Below, piece after piece: positions 1 through 8,612 of a stretch of 64,000 nucleotides of DNA. A program made the position numbers and the translations under genes. The DNA comes from Sphingomonas gei (GTDB taxonomy: Bacteria; Pseudomonadota; Alphaproteobacteria; Sphingomonadales; Sphingomonadaceae), in assembly GCF_004792685.1 (NCBI RefSeq), contig NZ_SRXT01000003.1, positions 186,001-250,000 on the forward strand. Direction: 5' to 3'. The notes beneath the pieces were generated by a model that saw only the letters and a program-made list of their open reading frames with translations, made no database searches and had not been told where the DNA came from. Each line of letters starts with the position of its first letter. Within the stretch, counting starts at the first letter, position 1.

Positions 1-1006
1 CGTCCGGATGGCGCTGAAGCGCATCGGCCAGGCGCGCCGCGCCGATGAGAGCGATCGAGCCTCCCAGGCCGGCCACCGGGGATACGCAATATCCCGCGTC
101 GCCGACCAGCGCGATGCGCCCCTTCGACCATGCCCGCATTCGGATCTGGTTAGCCCGGTCAAAGTAGAAGTCTCCGTCGGCATCGACGTGCGCGAGCATC
201 TCCGGTACTTTCCAACCGAGCCCATCGAAGTGATCGTGGACGAGGCGGCGCTGCTGCGCCTTGTCGCGGAAGTCGTAGTCGATCTGCTGATCGGAACGGA
301 ACGCGAGCGCGATGTCCGTGCGGTCGTCATAGCCGTTCAGCATCGCCGTCCGGCCGGGCACGCTGAAGAGTTGCGTGCTGTTTGCCGGAAGCAGGCCGGT
401 CTTCGGCACCACTCGCAGGTAGAAATAGCCGCCCATATAATAAGACGCGGCATCGGAATCGGCGAACACCAGCGACCGGGTATTGGAGCGGTTGCCGTCG
501 CATCCGAGAACCAATGCATAGTCGCCCTGCGAGCCATCGTCGAACGCGACGGACACGCGCTCCGGCCCGTCGTCCAGCTGGGCGATCGAGCGCCCGAAGT
601 GCAGTTCGACAGCGCCGTCGACCGACGCGAACAGGATGTCGAGCAGGTCGTCCCGGTGGATCTCGTAGCGGGCCGCGGACGGATCATCCGGTCTGGACGC
701 GGCCGTCAGCCCACCAAGGGTCGTGTCCTCTTCATCCTTGAACTCGAAGTCTCGCGGAGGGAGGGCCTTCGCCCGCACGGCTTCGATCATCTCCATGCGC
801 GTGAGAATCCCGATCGTTTCCCCCTCGATGTCGACCGGGGTGCCGCCCCGGCGCAGGCCGCCGCTGGTCTCGATGATCGTTACCCGATAGCCGAGCCTCG
901 TCATCCAGAAGGCGGTGGCCAGGCCTGCGAAGCCTGCGCCGCTGATCAGGACGGGGATTTTGGGGGCCGACACGGCCCCGGAATCGGAGGTTGACGGATC
1001 GATCAT
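1..1006 (-). CDS. FAD-dependent monooxygenase (PheA/TfdB/TetX-like), 3' end cut by window edge
   Basis: Reading the minus strand from the ATG at 1006 gives about 335 residues open to the window edge. A Rossmann dinucleotide motif GAGFAG (G23, G25, G28) is followed by an acidic residue at the end of the second strand (VTIIE, E46). An RYEIHRDDL segment and a late GDAGYCVSP motif followed by GLGGS match the second FAD-contacting motif of class A flavoprotein monooxygenases. Such enzymes hydroxylate aromatic or polyketide-like substrates using NAD(P)H and oxygen, and some inactivate drugs. The substrate cannot be read here. The gene is divergent from a TetR regulator 70 bp away, an arrangement typical of a substrate-induced detoxification pair. 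Only the C-terminus, perhaps 50-80 residues, is missing. Confidence 0.88.
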   Translation of the reverse strand, partial: MIDPSTSDSGAVSAPKIPVLISGAGFAGLATAFWMTRLGYRVTIIETSGGLRRGGTPVDIEGETIGILTRMEMIEAVRAKALPPRDFEFKDEEDTTLGGLTAASRPDDPSAARYEIHRDDLLDILFASVDGAVELHFGRSIAQLDDGPERVSVAFDDGSQGDYALVLGCDGNRSNTRSLVFADSDAASYYMGGYFYLRVVPKTGLLPANSTQLFSVPGRTAMLNGYDDRTDIALAFRSDQQIDYDFRDKAQQRRLVHDHFDGLGWKVPEMLAHVDADGDFYFDRANQIRMRAWSKGRIALVGDAGYCVSPVAGLGGSIALIGAARLADALQRHPD

Positions 1007-1034
1007 GGAGACCTCAACTGGAATGATATGAAAG

Positions 1035-1064
1035 TGGACTCAGTCCATAAATATACTGCGTATA
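1035..1064. promoter_or_regulatory. Two adjacent palindromes in the monooxygenase/tetR divergent promoter
   Basis: TGGACTcAGTCCA (1035-1047) is a perfect 6+1+6 palindrome, and TATACtgcGTATA (1052-1064) is a perfect 5+3+5 palindrome. Both lie in the 69-bp gap between the two divergent start codons. Palindromes of this size are usual TetR-family operators, so either or both may bind the neighbouring regulator. Binding itself is inference. The palindromes also argue for the regulator starting at 1076 and not at the in-frame ATG at 1028, which would place them inside the coding sequence. Confidence 0.55.
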
Positions 1065-1075
1065 GAAAGCAAGCT

Positions 1076-1750
1076 ATGTCAGGGCCAGTTGCCGAACGCC
1101 GAACACGCAAGCGGCTGCTAACCCGTCAGGCCATCTCCGACGTGGCGACCCGCTTGTTTTTCGAACGCGGCTTCGATGCGGTGACGATCGACGAGATTGC
1201 GGAGGCCGCCGACGTTGGGCGGATGACAGTGTTCAACCATTTCCCCCGCAAGGAGGACATGTTCTTCGACCGAGAGCACGAGATCCGCGACGTCGCCTTC
1301 GCGGCCATTCGGGAGCGCGACGCGGGCACTTCGCCGGTCCAGGCGCTGCGTTCGCTGGCGCGTCGATTGATCGAGCAGCCGCATCCATCCTTTCCGCTCT
1401 TTCGCGGCACCTATCTCTTCGTCGAGACGGCGCTCGCGAGCGAAACCCTCAAGGCGCGGGGGCGCCAGATGCGCGATGACTTCGTGCGCGCGCTAGCCGT
1501 TGGCTTGGCCGACGCTGTCGGGCGCCCGCACGACGATCCAAACGCGCATCTCGCTGCGGGATTGATCGCCGCGGTGTGGAGCGTGGCGTTCACCCAGGCG
1601 CATGAAGCTTTCGGGCGGACGCAGGATCCGAGCGAGGCGAACGGCACTTTCCTGGCGCTGATCGAAAGGGGCACCGCTGGCGTCGAGGCGGCGCTGGCCG
1701 ATACGGCCTACGCTTCACCAGGAGTCGCAGTCCATTCGTCCACACCGTGA
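1076..1750 (+). CDS. TetR/AcrR family transcriptional regulator
   Basis: The product is 224 residues. The N-terminal helix-turn-helix is typical of TetR proteins: TRQAISDVATRLFFERGFDA, then VTIDEIAEAADVGRMTVFNHF and PRKED. The rest is a helical ligand-binding domain of normal length with no recognisable ligand signature. An in-frame ATG lies 48 bases upstream at 1028, but the ATG at 1076 is preferred because the upstream one would swallow two palindromic operator candidates. No strong ribosome binding site precedes either start. The gene is divergent from the flavin monooxygenase and probably represses it and itself until an inducer binds. The family call is firm; target and ligand are inferred from position only. 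Confidence 0.88.
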   Translation: MSGPVAERRTRKRLLTRQAISDVATRLFFERGFDAVTIDEIAEAADVGRMTVFNHFPRKEDMFFDREHEIRDVAFAAIRERDAGTSPVQALRSLARRLIEQPHPSFPLFRGTYLFVETALASETLKARGRQMRDDFVRALAVGLADAVGRPHDDPNAHLAAGLIAAVWSVAFTQAHEAFGRTQDPSEANGTFLALIERGTAGVEAALADTAYASPGVAVHSSTP

Positions 1751-1825
1751 CGACGGCAGCGGGATAGCGTTACGGGAGCATCCGGTAAGGCACTATTCTT
1801 CGGGCGGACAACTTATCGCCATCAC

Positions 1826-2269
1826 CTAACGTTGCGCGAGCGCGGCATCGCTGGCCAATTTGTCGGCGCGATCATTGTCCGGGTGGCCGGCATGACCCTT
1901 GACCCACACCCATTCGACGCGGTGGGGTTTCGATGCGGCGAGCAGTTCCTGCCACAGATCGGCGTTCTTGACCGGCTTCTTGTCAGACGTCCGCCAGCCA
2001 TTCTTGAGCCAGCCATGGATCCACTTGGTGAGACCGTCCATCACATAGCGGCTATCGGTCGACAGCGTGACCCGGCACGGGCGCTTGAGCGCGTTGAGCC
2101 CCTGGATCGCCGCCATCAGCTCCATGCGGTTGTTGGTGGTGTGCGGCTCGCCGCCCGACAATTCCTTCTCGACCCCGCCCATCCGCAGCAGCACGCCCCA
2201 GCCGCCGCGCCCGGGATTGCCCTTGCACGCGCCATCGGTGGCGATTTCGACATGCTCGAGTTCGGTCAT
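1826..2269 (-). CDS. rnhA: Ribonuclease HI
   Basis: A 147-residue cytoplasmic enzyme that cuts the RNA strand of RNA-DNA hybrids. The family's catalytic carboxylates are all present: D12 in [10 protein letters not shown]50 in NNRMEL, D72 in STDSRYV and D136 in NDRADKLA, with the assisting H126 in VKGHAG. Length and the basic-handle region (IHGWLKNGW, residues 84-92) match the E. coli type. Its ATG overlaps the thrB stop codon by four bases (ATGA), so it is the second gene of a thrB-rnhA operon and is probably translationally coupled. This pairing is common in Alphaproteobacteria. Confidence 0.97.
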   Translation of the reverse strand: MTELEHVEIATDGACKGNPGRGGWGVLLRMGGVEKELSGGEPHTTNNRMELMAAIQGLNALKRPCRVTLSTDSRYVMDGLTKWIHGWLKNGWRTSDKKPVKNADLWQELLAASKPHRVEWVWVKGHAGHPDNDRADKLASDAALAQR

Positions 2270-3222
2270 GCGAAGAGCGCGTCGCCGTTCTCCGCATAGA
2301 AGTCCAGCCGCCGCAGATAGGCGAGTGGATCTTTCCTGGTGACGAGTGCGTCGGCGGGGGTGTTGAGCCAGTCCCAGGCGCGGCTGAGCAGAAAGCGCAG
2401 CGCCGCGCCCTCGGCGAGTATCGGCAGTGCGGCGCGCTCGTCCTCGGCAAGCAGGTGCGATTGCTGATAGCCGCGGAGCAATGCGTCGCCGATCGCGGGA
2501 TCGTAGTGATGGCCAGTCGCGTCGAACGCCCAGGCGCCATGCGTCACTGCAAGGTCGAAGGCGCGGACATCGGTGCAGGCAAAGTAGAAGTCGATCAGAC
2601 CGGTGACCTCTTCGCCGAGCATCAGCACGTTGTCGGGGAACAGATCGGCGTGGATGGCGCTGGGAGGCAAATGGCGCGGCCAGCGCGTGAGGATGCGTTC
2701 CAGCGCGCGCGAAACGCTGTCGAACAAGCCGGGGTGGATGCTGTTCAGGTCGGGCCCGCAGCGGTCGAGCTGGGCTTGCCAGGTATCGACCCCCATGGTG
2801 TTGGGGCGCTCGAGCGCGAAGTCCTCGAGTGCCCGATGCATCTGGCTGAGCGCGGCACCTGTCGCCTGGGCCTGTATCTGGGTCGGCGTGGTCACCGACA
2901 CGCCGGGCAAAAACTTGATGAGGCAGGCCGGGCGACCTTCGAGCTCGTGGATCTCGCGGCCGTCGCGGTCTTTGATCGCCGGCGGGACCGGCAGGCCCTT
3001 ATCCGCGAGATGATCGAGCAACGCCATGAAATAGGGCAGGTCGTCCGCCGCCACGCGCTTTTCGTAGAGCGTCAGGATGAAGCGGCCCTGGGTCGTATCG
3101 ACGAGGTAATTTGAGTTCTCGACGCCCTCGGCAATGCCCTTGGCGGACATGAGCTCGCCCACGTCGAAGCGCTTGAGGAAAGCGCTCAGCGCTTCAGCCG
3201 AGACCTGTGTGTAGACCGCCAA
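2266..3222 (-). CDS. thrB: Homoserine kinase (ThrB type II, phosphotransferase fold)
   Basis: A 318-residue kinase of the choline-kinase-like (APH) fold that phosphorylates homoserine in threonine synthesis. Sequence landmarks are [13 protein letters not shown] and [10 protein letters not shown] near the N-terminus, [13 protein letters not shown] as the Brenner-type catalytic loop, and [18 protein letters not shown] as the metal-binding segment. The start is TTG at 3222: GGAGGG at 3233-3228 sits five bases upstream, whereas the GTG at 3228 would overlap that Shine-Dalgarno. TTG also gives the family's usual MAVYTQVS beginning. The gene is first in an operon with rnhA and lies downstream of ispH on the same strand, separated by a palindromic repeat. 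Confidence 0.95.
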   Translation of the reverse strand: MAVYTQVSAEALSAFLKRFDVGELMSAKGIAEGVENSNYLVDTTQGRFILTLYEKRVAADDLPYFMALLDHLADKGLPVPPAIKDRDGREIHELEGRPACLIKFLPGVSVTTPTQIQAQATGAALSQMHRALEDFALERPNTMGVDTWQAQLDRCGPDLNSIHPGLFDSVSRALERILTRWPRHLPPSAIHADLFPDNVLMLGEEVTGLIDFYFACTDVRAFDLAVTHGAWAFDATGHHYDPAIGDALLRGYQQSHLLAEDERAALPILAEGAALRFLLSRAWDWLNTPADALVTRKDPLAYLRRLDFYAENGDALFA

Positions 3223-3231
3223 TCCCACCCT

Positions 3232-3314
3232 CCGTTCGCCCTGAGCTTGTCGAAGGGCCGTTCTTGTGACGGGTTAGGGAAAGGGCAGTGCTTCGACAAG
3301 CTCAGCACGAACGG
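3232..3314. repeat. Intergenic inverted repeat, family 1 (REP-like), copy 1
   Basis: The left arm CCGTTCGCCCTGAGCTTGTC, continuing GAAGGGC, faces a right arm containing CTTCGACAAGCTCAG and ending CGAACGG. Together they form an imperfect long inverted repeat of about 83 bp between ispH and thrB. A second copy lies at 8490-8579 between gcvPA and gcvPB. Elements of this type are widespread in sphingomonad and related genomes. They can fold as hairpins in either strand's transcript. Confidence 0.85.
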
Positions 3315-3342
3315 TTAGTGGTTCGACGCGTTCGAAAGTGGG

Positions 3343-4296
3343 TTACGCCGCCTCGAGGCCGCGGGGGAGCTTGAACGCGATGTTCTCGGCAACCGTCTCG
3401 ACTTCGCGCTCGGTGACTTCGAAGCGCGTGCCGAGCAGCTCGACGACTTCGCGCACCAGCAGCTCGGGGGCCGAAGCGCCGGCAGTGAGCCCGACCCGGG
3501 TGACGCCGTCGAACCAGGCGAAGTCGATGTCGTCGGCGCGCTGGATCAGGGTCGAGCAGGTGCCGCTGCGTACTGCGACTTCGACCAGGCGCAGCGAATT
3601 GGACGATTTGGGCGAACCGATGACCAGCACCAGATCGACTTGCGTGGCGAGCGCCTTGACTGCGCCCTGGCGGTTCGACGTGGCATAGCAGATGTCGTCG
3701 ACCCCCGGCGCGAGGATCGTCGGGAAGCGTCGCTTGAGCACCGCGAGCACTGCCGCGGTATCGTCGACCGACAGCGTGGTCTGGGTCAGAAAGGCGAGGT
3801 TGTCGGGGTCGGCGGCAATCAGTGTTTCGGCGTCCGCCTCGGTCTCGATCAGCGTCATCGCGCCGGCAGGGACCTGACCGAAGGTGCCGATCACTTCGGG
3901 GTGGCCGGCATGGCCGATGAACAGGATGTGCCGCCCCGCCGCGACCAGCCGCTCGGCCTGGCGATGCACCTTGGAGACGAGCGGGCAGGTGGCGTCGAGA
4001 TAAGAGAGGCCGCGCTCGGCTGCCTTGGCCGGCACTGCCTTGGGCACGCCGTGCGCCGAAAACACCACCGGCACGCCGTCGGGCACCTGATCGAGCTCCT
4101 CGACGAAGATCGCGCCCTGGGCCTTGAGCGTGTCGACGACATATTTATTGTGGACGATCTCGTGCCGCACATAGACCGGCGCGCCGTATTTCTCGATCGC
4201 CAGCTCGACGATGCGGATCGCGCGGTCGACGCCGGCGCAGAAGCCGCGCGGCGCGGCGATGAGCAGTTCGAGCGGCGGTTTGGTGATCGCGTCCAT
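3343..4296 (-). CDS. ispH: 4-hydroxy-3-methylbut-2-enyl diphosphate reductase
   Basis: A 317-residue Fe-S enzyme for the last step of the MEP isoprenoid pathway, making IPP and DMAPP. The three cluster cysteines are visible: C20 in [14 protein letters not shown]104 in [12 protein letters not shown] and C203 in [12 protein letters not shown]45/H82 motifs ([20 protein letters not shown]), the GHPEV loop and TQTTLS are also conserved. Length is normal. The gene is divergent from the lipoprotein gene at 4411. It is followed by a REP-like repeat and then thrB on the same strand; the two may share transcription, but the repeat could terminate it. Confidence 0.97.
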   Translation of the reverse strand: MDAITKPPLELLIAAPRGFCAGVDRAIRIVELAIEKYGAPVYVRHEIVHNKYVVDTLKAQGAIFVEELDQVPDGVPVVFSAHGVPKAVPAKAAERGLSYLDATCPLVSKVHRQAERLVAAGRHILFIGHAGHPEVIGTFGQVPAGAMTLIETEADAETLIAADPDNLAFLTQTTLSVDDTAAVLAVLKRRFPTILAPGVDDICYATSNRQGAVKALATQVDLVLVIGSPKSSNSLRLVEVAVRSGTCSTLIQRADDIDFAWFDGVTRVGLTAGASAPELLVREVVELLGTRFEVTEREVETVAENIAFKLPRGLEAA

Positions 4297-4410
4297 GGCA
4301 AGCGGCTCCTACGCGATTGCTTGCACGCGCGAAAGCCGGTTCCTATGGTGCCGCCATTATCCGGGCCGCGCGTGCGTGGCCCGTTGTTCCGTCTGAAAGG
4401 TGTACCGCCC

Positions 4411-5049
4411 GTGTCGCTCGCCAAGCTCGCCGTCCCCGCCCTGATCCTGCTGGCCGCCGGCGGCTGCTCCAAGACCGGCGACATCGCCGAGGGCGGCATC
4501 ACCGCGGTGCGCTCGGCGTGCCCGCATATCGGCGTCCCCGCCGGTACCGGCGACGTCACTTTGTTCAACCCGGCGAACAGCCGCGAAGCGAGCGCGATCG
4601 ACGTGACCGCGGTGCTCACCAACGTCCAGTCGACCTGCGACGAGACCGGCCCGCAGATCCTGGCCAATTTGACCTTCGACGTGCTGGCGCGGCGCAACCA
4701 GCCGGGCCCGGCGCGCGACGTGACCTTGCCCTATTTCATCACCGTGGTGCGCGGCGGCACCAACGTCACCGCCAAGCGCATCGGCCAGGTCACCGTCCGC
4801 TTCGCCGATGGCCAGCTGCGCGCACAGACGACCGGCCAGGCGCACGCCAGCATCGATCGTGCCGCGGCAACTCTGCCGGAAGAAGTGCGCAAGCGCCTCA
4901 CCGAGAAGCGCAAGGCCGGCGATCAGGCAGCGGCGATGGATCCGCTCGCCGATCCGGCGATCCGCTCGGCGGTGCTCGCGTCGACCTTCGAGGCGCTGGT
5001 CGGCTTCCAGCTCACCGAAGACCAGCTTAAGTACAACGTCACCCGCTGA
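4411..5049 (+). CDS. Predicted lipoprotein of unknown function
   Basis: A 212-residue protein with a GTG start. The signal peptide is short and hydrophobic (SLAKLAVPALILLA) and ends in the lipobox LAAGGC, so the mature protein should begin at a lipidated cysteine near residue 19. The frame stays open far upstream, but that stretch is only the antisense of ispH. The GTG at 4411, with GAAAGG ten bases before it, is the first start that gives a sensible signal sequence. The mature part alternates hydrophobic and polar residues, suggesting a beta-rich periplasmic domain (FDVLARRNQPGPARDVTLPY), and ends in a charged helix. I do not recognise a named family. It is divergent from ispH and upstream of the glycine riboswitch, with no evident functional link. 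Confidence 0.8.
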   Translation: MSLAKLAVPALILLAAGGCSKTGDIAEGGITAVRSACPHIGVPAGTGDVTLFNPANSREASAIDVTAVLTNVQSTCDETGPQILANLTFDVLARRNQPGPARDVTLPYFITVVRGGTNVTAKRIGQVTVRFADGQLRAQTTGQAHASIDRAAATLPEEVRKRLTEKRKAGDQAAAMDPLADPAIRSAVLASTFEALVGFQLTEDQLKYNVTR

Positions 5050-5118
5050 ACCGGATTGACTCGCTTCGGCCGCGCAGCCAAGGCTGCGCAGGTCGATGGT
5101 GGGCAACCGGCATAGGCA

Positions 5119-5300
5119 CGCGCGGGAGAGTGGTGGTCGCAAGGCTACCCGCCGAAGGAGCAACCGCCCCGGAATCTCTCAGGCACCAGGGACCGCGCGC
5201 GCTACGACACTCTGGAAAGCGTCGTCCAACAGGCGACCACCGAAGGGGTAACCCCGGATTTGCTCCGGGGGAAAGCTCTCAGGTTCCGTGACAGAGGGGG
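5119..5300 (+). promoter_or_regulatory. Tandem glycine riboswitch upstream of the gcv operon
   Basis: Two aptamers are visible in tandem. The first (about 5119-5199) has CGCGGGAGAGTGG, CCGAAGGAGCAA and CTCTCAGGCACCAGG. The second (about 5207-5300) has CACTCTGGAAAGCG, CACCGAAGGGGTAA, a GC stem, GAAAGCTCTCAGG and GACAGAGGGGG. These are the conserved cores of the gcvT-type glycine RNA. It ends about 65 bases before the gcvT start. Known examples turn on glycine cleavage genes when glycine is abundant. No clear terminator with a U-run separates it from gcvT, so control could be at translation initiation; that last point is inference. Confidence 0.95.
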
Positions 5301-5365
5301 CGAGGGACTTGCGCGCACCGATGTGCGTTGGGACTCTCGTTCTATCCTATGTGCGGAGTGCCCCG

Positions 5366-6583
5366 ATGAGCCGAGAAAACCACAACGGCCCCACCGACGA
5401 ATTTACCCAGGCACGCGGCACGGCGTACAGCCATGATTCCGATGCGGGCGAGGAAGTGGTGGAGGTCCAGCAGCTTCCGCTCGACAGCTGGCACCGCGCG
5501 CGCGGCGGCCGCATGGTCGCGTTCGCCGGATATGAGATGCCGGTCCAGTATGAAGGCATCATGGCGGAGCATCTCTGGACGCGCGCGCATGCCGGGCTGT
5601 TCGACGTCAGCCACATGGGACAATTGCTGTTCTCGGGGCCGGACGTCGATGCCGAACTCGAGACCTTGCTGCCCGGCGACATCAAGGGGCTGGGCGAAGG
5701 GCGCATGCGCTATTCGCTGCTGCTCGCCGACAATGGCGGTATCCACGACGATCTGATGATCACCCGTCTGGGCCAGGAAAACCCCTTCGAAATCGAGCGC
5801 GGCGCCTTTTACATGGTCGTCAACGGCGCGACCAAATGGGACGATCTCGGCGTGCTGCGCGAGCATCTGCCCGATGAAGTCTCGATCAACCATCTCGACG
5901 AACAGGCGCTGCTCGCGCTGCAGGGGCCGGAGGCCGTCACTGCGCTCGAGCGCGTCGTACCCGGAGTTGCCAGCCTCGTATTCATGACCGCCGCGGCATT
6001 CGAGTATAACGGCAATCCGCTCTGGGTGAGCCGCTCGGGCTATACCGGCGAGGACGGGTTCGAGATCTCGCTGCCCGGCGAAGCTGCCGAGTCGTTCGCC
6101 GAGGCGCTGTGCGCACAGCCCGAGGTCAAGCCCATCGGGCTCGGCGCGCGCGACTCGCTGCGGCTCGAGGCCGGACTGCCGCTTTATGGGCACGATCTCG
6201 ATCTCGAAACCACGCCGGTCGCCGCCGACCTCGGCTTCGCGCTGTCGAAGCGCCGCCGCGAGGAAGGCGGTTTCCCCGGCCATGCGCGAATCCTGCTCGA
6301 GCGCGAGCAGGGCCCGATCGTCAAGCGCGTCGGGCTGATCGTCGAAGGCCGCCAGCCGGTGCGCGAAGGCGCAGCCGTGGTCGGCGCAGACGGCAGCGAC
6401 GTCGGCAAGGTCACCAGCGGCGGGTTCGCGCCCACGGTCGAGAAGCCGATCGCGATGGCCTATGTGCCCGTCGCGCTCGCCACGCCCGGCACGCGCATCA
6501 CGCTAGCCCAGCGCGGCAAGGTTCATCACGCGGAGGTCGTGGCAATGCCCTTCGTCCCGCATCGCTACGTCAGAAAGGGGTAA
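5366..6583 (+). CDS. gcvT: Glycine cleavage system T protein (aminomethyltransferase)
   Basis: About 405 residues. The T protein transfers the methylene group from aminomethyl-lipoyl H protein to tetrahydrofolate and releases ammonia. Conserved features are [24 protein letters not shown], the FDVSHMGQ folate-binding region, [10 protein letters not shown] and [20 protein letters not shown]. The ATG at 5366 has GGAG eight bases upstream. It gives an N-terminal extension of some 25 acidic residues before the usual start of homology; an in-frame GTG near 5456 is an alternative. The gene follows the glycine riboswitch directly and is the first of the gcvT-H-PA-PB operon; gcvH follows after one base. 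Confidence 0.95.
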   Translation: MSRENHNGPTDEFTQARGTAYSHDSDAGEEVVEVQQLPLDSWHRARGGRMVAFAGYEMPVQYEGIMAEHLWTRAHAGLFDVSHMGQLLFSGPDVDAELETLLPGDIKGLGEGRMRYSLLLADNGGIHDDLMITRLGQENPFEIERGAFYMVVNGATKWDDLGVLREHLPDEVSINHLDEQALLALQGPEAVTALERVVPGVASLVFMTAAAFEYNGNPLWVSRSGYTGEDGFEISLPGEAAESFAEALCAQPEVKPIGLGARDSLRLEAGLPLYGHDLDLETTPVAADLGFALSKRRREEGGFPGHARILLEREQGPIVKRVGLIVEGRQPVREGAAVVGADGSDVGKVTSGGFAPTVEKPIAMAYVPVALATPGTRITLAQRGKVHHAEVVAMPFVPHRYVRKG

Positions 6584-6584
6584 T

Positions 6585-6956
6585 ATGAGCCGCTATTTCA
6601 CTGAAGATCACGAGTGGATCCAGGTCGACGGCGACACCGCGACCGTCGGCATCACCGCCTATGCGCAGAGCCAGCTCGGCGACATCGTGTTCGTCGAGAC
6701 GCCCGAAGCGGGCAAGACCGTCAGCAAGGGCGACGATGCCGCGGTTGTCGAGAGCGTCAAGGCCGCGTCGGACGTCTACGCCCCGGTCGCCGGCACGGTG
6801 ATCGAAGGCAATGCCGCGCTCGCCGACAATCCGGCTCTGGTCAACGACGATCCCGAAGGCGAGGGCTGGTTCTTCAAGCTGACGCTCGCCGATGCCGGCG
6901 AGCTCGACGCGCTGATGGACGAAGCCGCGTACCAGGATTTCGTGAGCAAGCTCTAG
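6585..6956 (+). CDS. gcvH: Glycine cleavage system H protein
   Basis: A 123-residue lipoyl carrier that shuttles the aminomethyl intermediate between the P, T and L proteins. The lipoylation motif [14 protein letters not shown] puts the modified lysine at K59, and [20 protein letters not shown] and the [12 protein letters not shown] loop match the family. Length is normal. Its Shine-Dalgarno (AGAAAGGGG) lies in the last codons of gcvT and its ATG starts one base after the gcvT stop, so the two are tightly coupled. It is followed by a 150-bp inverted repeat before gcvPA. Confidence 0.97.
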   Translation: MSRYFTEDHEWIQVDGDTATVGITAYAQSQLGDIVFVETPEAGKTVSKGDDAAVVESVKAASDVYAPVAGTVIEGNAALADNPALVNDDPEGEGWFFKLTLADAGELDALMDEAAYQDFVSKL

Positions 6957-6960
6957 TTCC

Positions 6961-7107
6961 TGCTCCCCTCCCTGCAAGGGAGGGGTTGGGGGTGGGTGCG
7001 AGCGAAGCGAGCCCTTCCTGCGCCATCCCCGAAAAGCGCCGCCGGAGGCATCGAGCCTCCGCCGTCGCTACTCACCCCCAACCCCTCCCTAAAAGCGAGG
7101 GGGGAGA
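6961..7107. repeat. Intergenic inverted repeat, family 2, copy 1 (inside the gcv operon)
   Basis: The left arm (CTCCCCTCCCTGCAAGGGAG, then GGGTTGGGGGTGGGT) faces a right arm near 7070-7107 (ACTCACCCCCAACCCCTCCC, then a G-rich end). The arms would pair as a long stem around a roughly 75-base loop that contains its own GCGAGCGAAGCGAGC hairpin. A second family member is at 31081-31208. The G-rich right end is the only Shine-Dalgarno-like sequence in front of gcvPA, about ten bases upstream of its start. Confidence 0.85.
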
Positions 7108-7117
7108 GACGTGTCCA

Positions 7118-8476
7118 ATGCGCTATCTGCCCCTTACCCCGACCGACCGCGCGGCGATGCTCGCCACGATCGGCGCCGGCTCGATCGACGACCTGTTCGT
7201 CGACGTGCCCGAAGCCGCGCGCCTCGATGGCCCGGTCCACGGCCTGCCCAACCATGCCAGCGAACTCGCGGTCGAGCGCCACATGTCGGCGCTGGCCAGG
7301 AAGAACCTCGCGGCGGGCGACGTGCCGTTCTTCCTCGGCTGCGGGGCGTACCGGCATCATGTCCCGGCATCGGTCGACCACATCATCCAGCGCGGCGAGT
7401 TCCTCACCGCCTACACGCCGTACCAGCCCGAGATCGCGCAGGGCACCTTGCAGGTGATGTTCGAATTCCAGACGCAGGTCGCGCGGCTGCTCGGCTGCGA
7501 CGTGGCGAATGCGTCGATGTACGACGGCTCGACTGCGTGCTGGGAAGCAATCACGATGGCGCGGCGCGTGACCAGGCGCGGCAAGGCGATCCTCTCGGGC
7601 GGGCTGCATCCGCATTACGTCTCGGTCGCCAACACGATGGCGAAATTTACCGGCGATCGGCTCGTCACCTCGCTGCCAACCTTCTCGCCCGAGCCGGACA
7701 CGCTCGACCTGATCGACCAGATCGACGACGACACTAGCTGCGTCGTCGTCCAATACCCCGACATCTTCGGCCGGATAGAAGACATGAGCGCGCTCGCCGA
7801 AGCCTGCCACGCCAGGAAGGCACTGCTGATCGCAGTAGTCACCGAGCCGGTGGCATTGGGCGCGATCAAGTCGCCGGGTGAGATGGGCGCGGACATCGTC
7901 GTCGGCGAAGGCCAGTCGCTCGGCGTCGGCCTCCAGTTCGGCGGGCCCTATGTCGGGCTGTTCGCCTGCTCCGAGAAGCTGGTCCGCCAGATGCCCGGAC
8001 GGCTCTGCGGCGAGACCAAGGATGCCGAGGGCAAGCGCGGCTTCGTGCTGACACTGTCCACCCGCGAGCAGCATATCCGCCGCGAAAAGGCGACCTCGAA
8101 CATCTGCACCAGCTCGGTGCTCTGCGCGCTTGCGATGTCGGCGCACATGACCTTGCTGGGCGAAGCGGGCCTGCGCCGTCTCGCCGAGCTCAACCATGTC
8201 TCCGCCAGCGCCGCTGCCGACCGGCTGGCCGAAATCGACGGCGTCGAACTGGTCACCGATCGTTTCTTCAACGAATTCACGCTGAAGCTGTCGAAGGAAG
8301 CCCGCCCCGTGGTCCGCGCGCTCGCCGACAAGGGCATCCTCGCCGGCGTGTCGCTGGGCCGGCTCTACCCCGACGCGCCCGAGCTCGCGAACGGCCTCGT
8401 CGTCGCAGTCACCGAAACCACCACTGGGGAGGACGTCGAAACGCTCGCCTCCGCGCTCGAGGAGGCGCTGGCATGA
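7118..8476 (+). CDS. gcvPA: Glycine dehydrogenase (decarboxylating) subunit 1
   Basis: A 452-residue N-terminal half of the split P protein, which decarboxylates glycine with PLP and loads H protein. [48 protein letters not shown] and [10 protein letters not shown] are characteristic of the alpha subunit. The lysine that binds PLP is in the other subunit. The reading frame is open for about 500 bases upstream through gcvH and the repeat, but the ATG at 7118 gives the family's normal N-terminus. The only ribosome binding site candidate lies in the G-rich end of the upstream repeat, which may have been co-opted. A REP-like repeat follows before gcvPB. Confidence 0.96.
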   Translation: MRYLPLTPTDRAAMLATIGAGSIDDLFVDVPEAARLDGPVHGLPNHASELAVERHMSALARKNLAAGDVPFFLGCGAYRHHVPASVDHIIQRGEFLTAYTPYQPEIAQGTLQVMFEFQTQVARLLGCDVANASMYDGSTACWEAITMARRVTRRGKAILSGGLHPHYVSVANTMAKFTGDRLVTSLPTFSPEPDTLDLIDQIDDDTSCVVVQYPDIFGRIEDMSALAEACHARKALLIAVVTEPVALGAIKSPGEMGADIVVGEGQSLGVGLQFGGPYVGLFACSEKLVRQMPGRLCGETKDAEGKRGFVLTLSTREQHIRREKATSNICTSSVLCALAMSAHMTLLGEAGLRRLAELNHVSASAAADRLAEIDGVELVTDRFFNEFTLKLSKEARPVVRALADKGILAGVSLGRLYPDAPELANGLVVAVTETTTGEDVETLASALEEALA

Positions 8477-8489
8477 CGTTCCTCTCTGT

Positions 8490-8579
8490 CGTTCGCCCTG
8501 AGCTTGTCGAAGGGCCGTTTTTCTCTGTCTGCCCCCTCCCAAAAGAAGGACGGGCCTTCGACAGGCTCAGGCCGAACGG
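8490..8579. repeat. Intergenic inverted repeat, family 1 (REP-like), copy 2 (inside the gcv operon)
   Basis: CGTTCGCCCTGAGCTTGTCG begins the left arm, which continues AAGGGC; GGGCCTTCGACAGGCTCAGG, ending GCCGAACGGG, is the right arm. The sequence matches the copy at 3232-3314. The element lies between gcvPA and gcvPB, separating two genes whose products form one enzyme by about 136 bp. A hairpin here could reduce or differentially process the downstream message; that is inference. Confidence 0.87.
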
Positions 8580-8612
8580 GGTTGGCGCAGCCTGCAATCA
8601 CGAGGTGGCAGC

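Noticed and set aside
1028..1075. Earlier ATG for the first TetR gene
   Set aside because: It would place two perfect operator-like palindromes inside the coding region and has no better ribosome site.
3232..3314. Calling the family 1 repeat an insertion sequence or CRISPR unit
   Set aside because: There is no transposase, no target-site duplication I can see, and no regular direct-repeat/spacer pattern; it is a single inverted pair.
3640..4410. Upstream extension of the lipoprotein reading frame (469 codons in all)
   Set aside because: The extension is antisense to ispH, has no recognisable motif, and would bury the lipoprotein signal sequence in the middle of the protein.
6614..7117. Upstream extension of the gcvPA frame through gcvH and the family 2 repeat
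   Set aside because: The added 168 residues are out-of-frame gcvH and repeat sequence; GcvPA proteins start at MRYLPLT.
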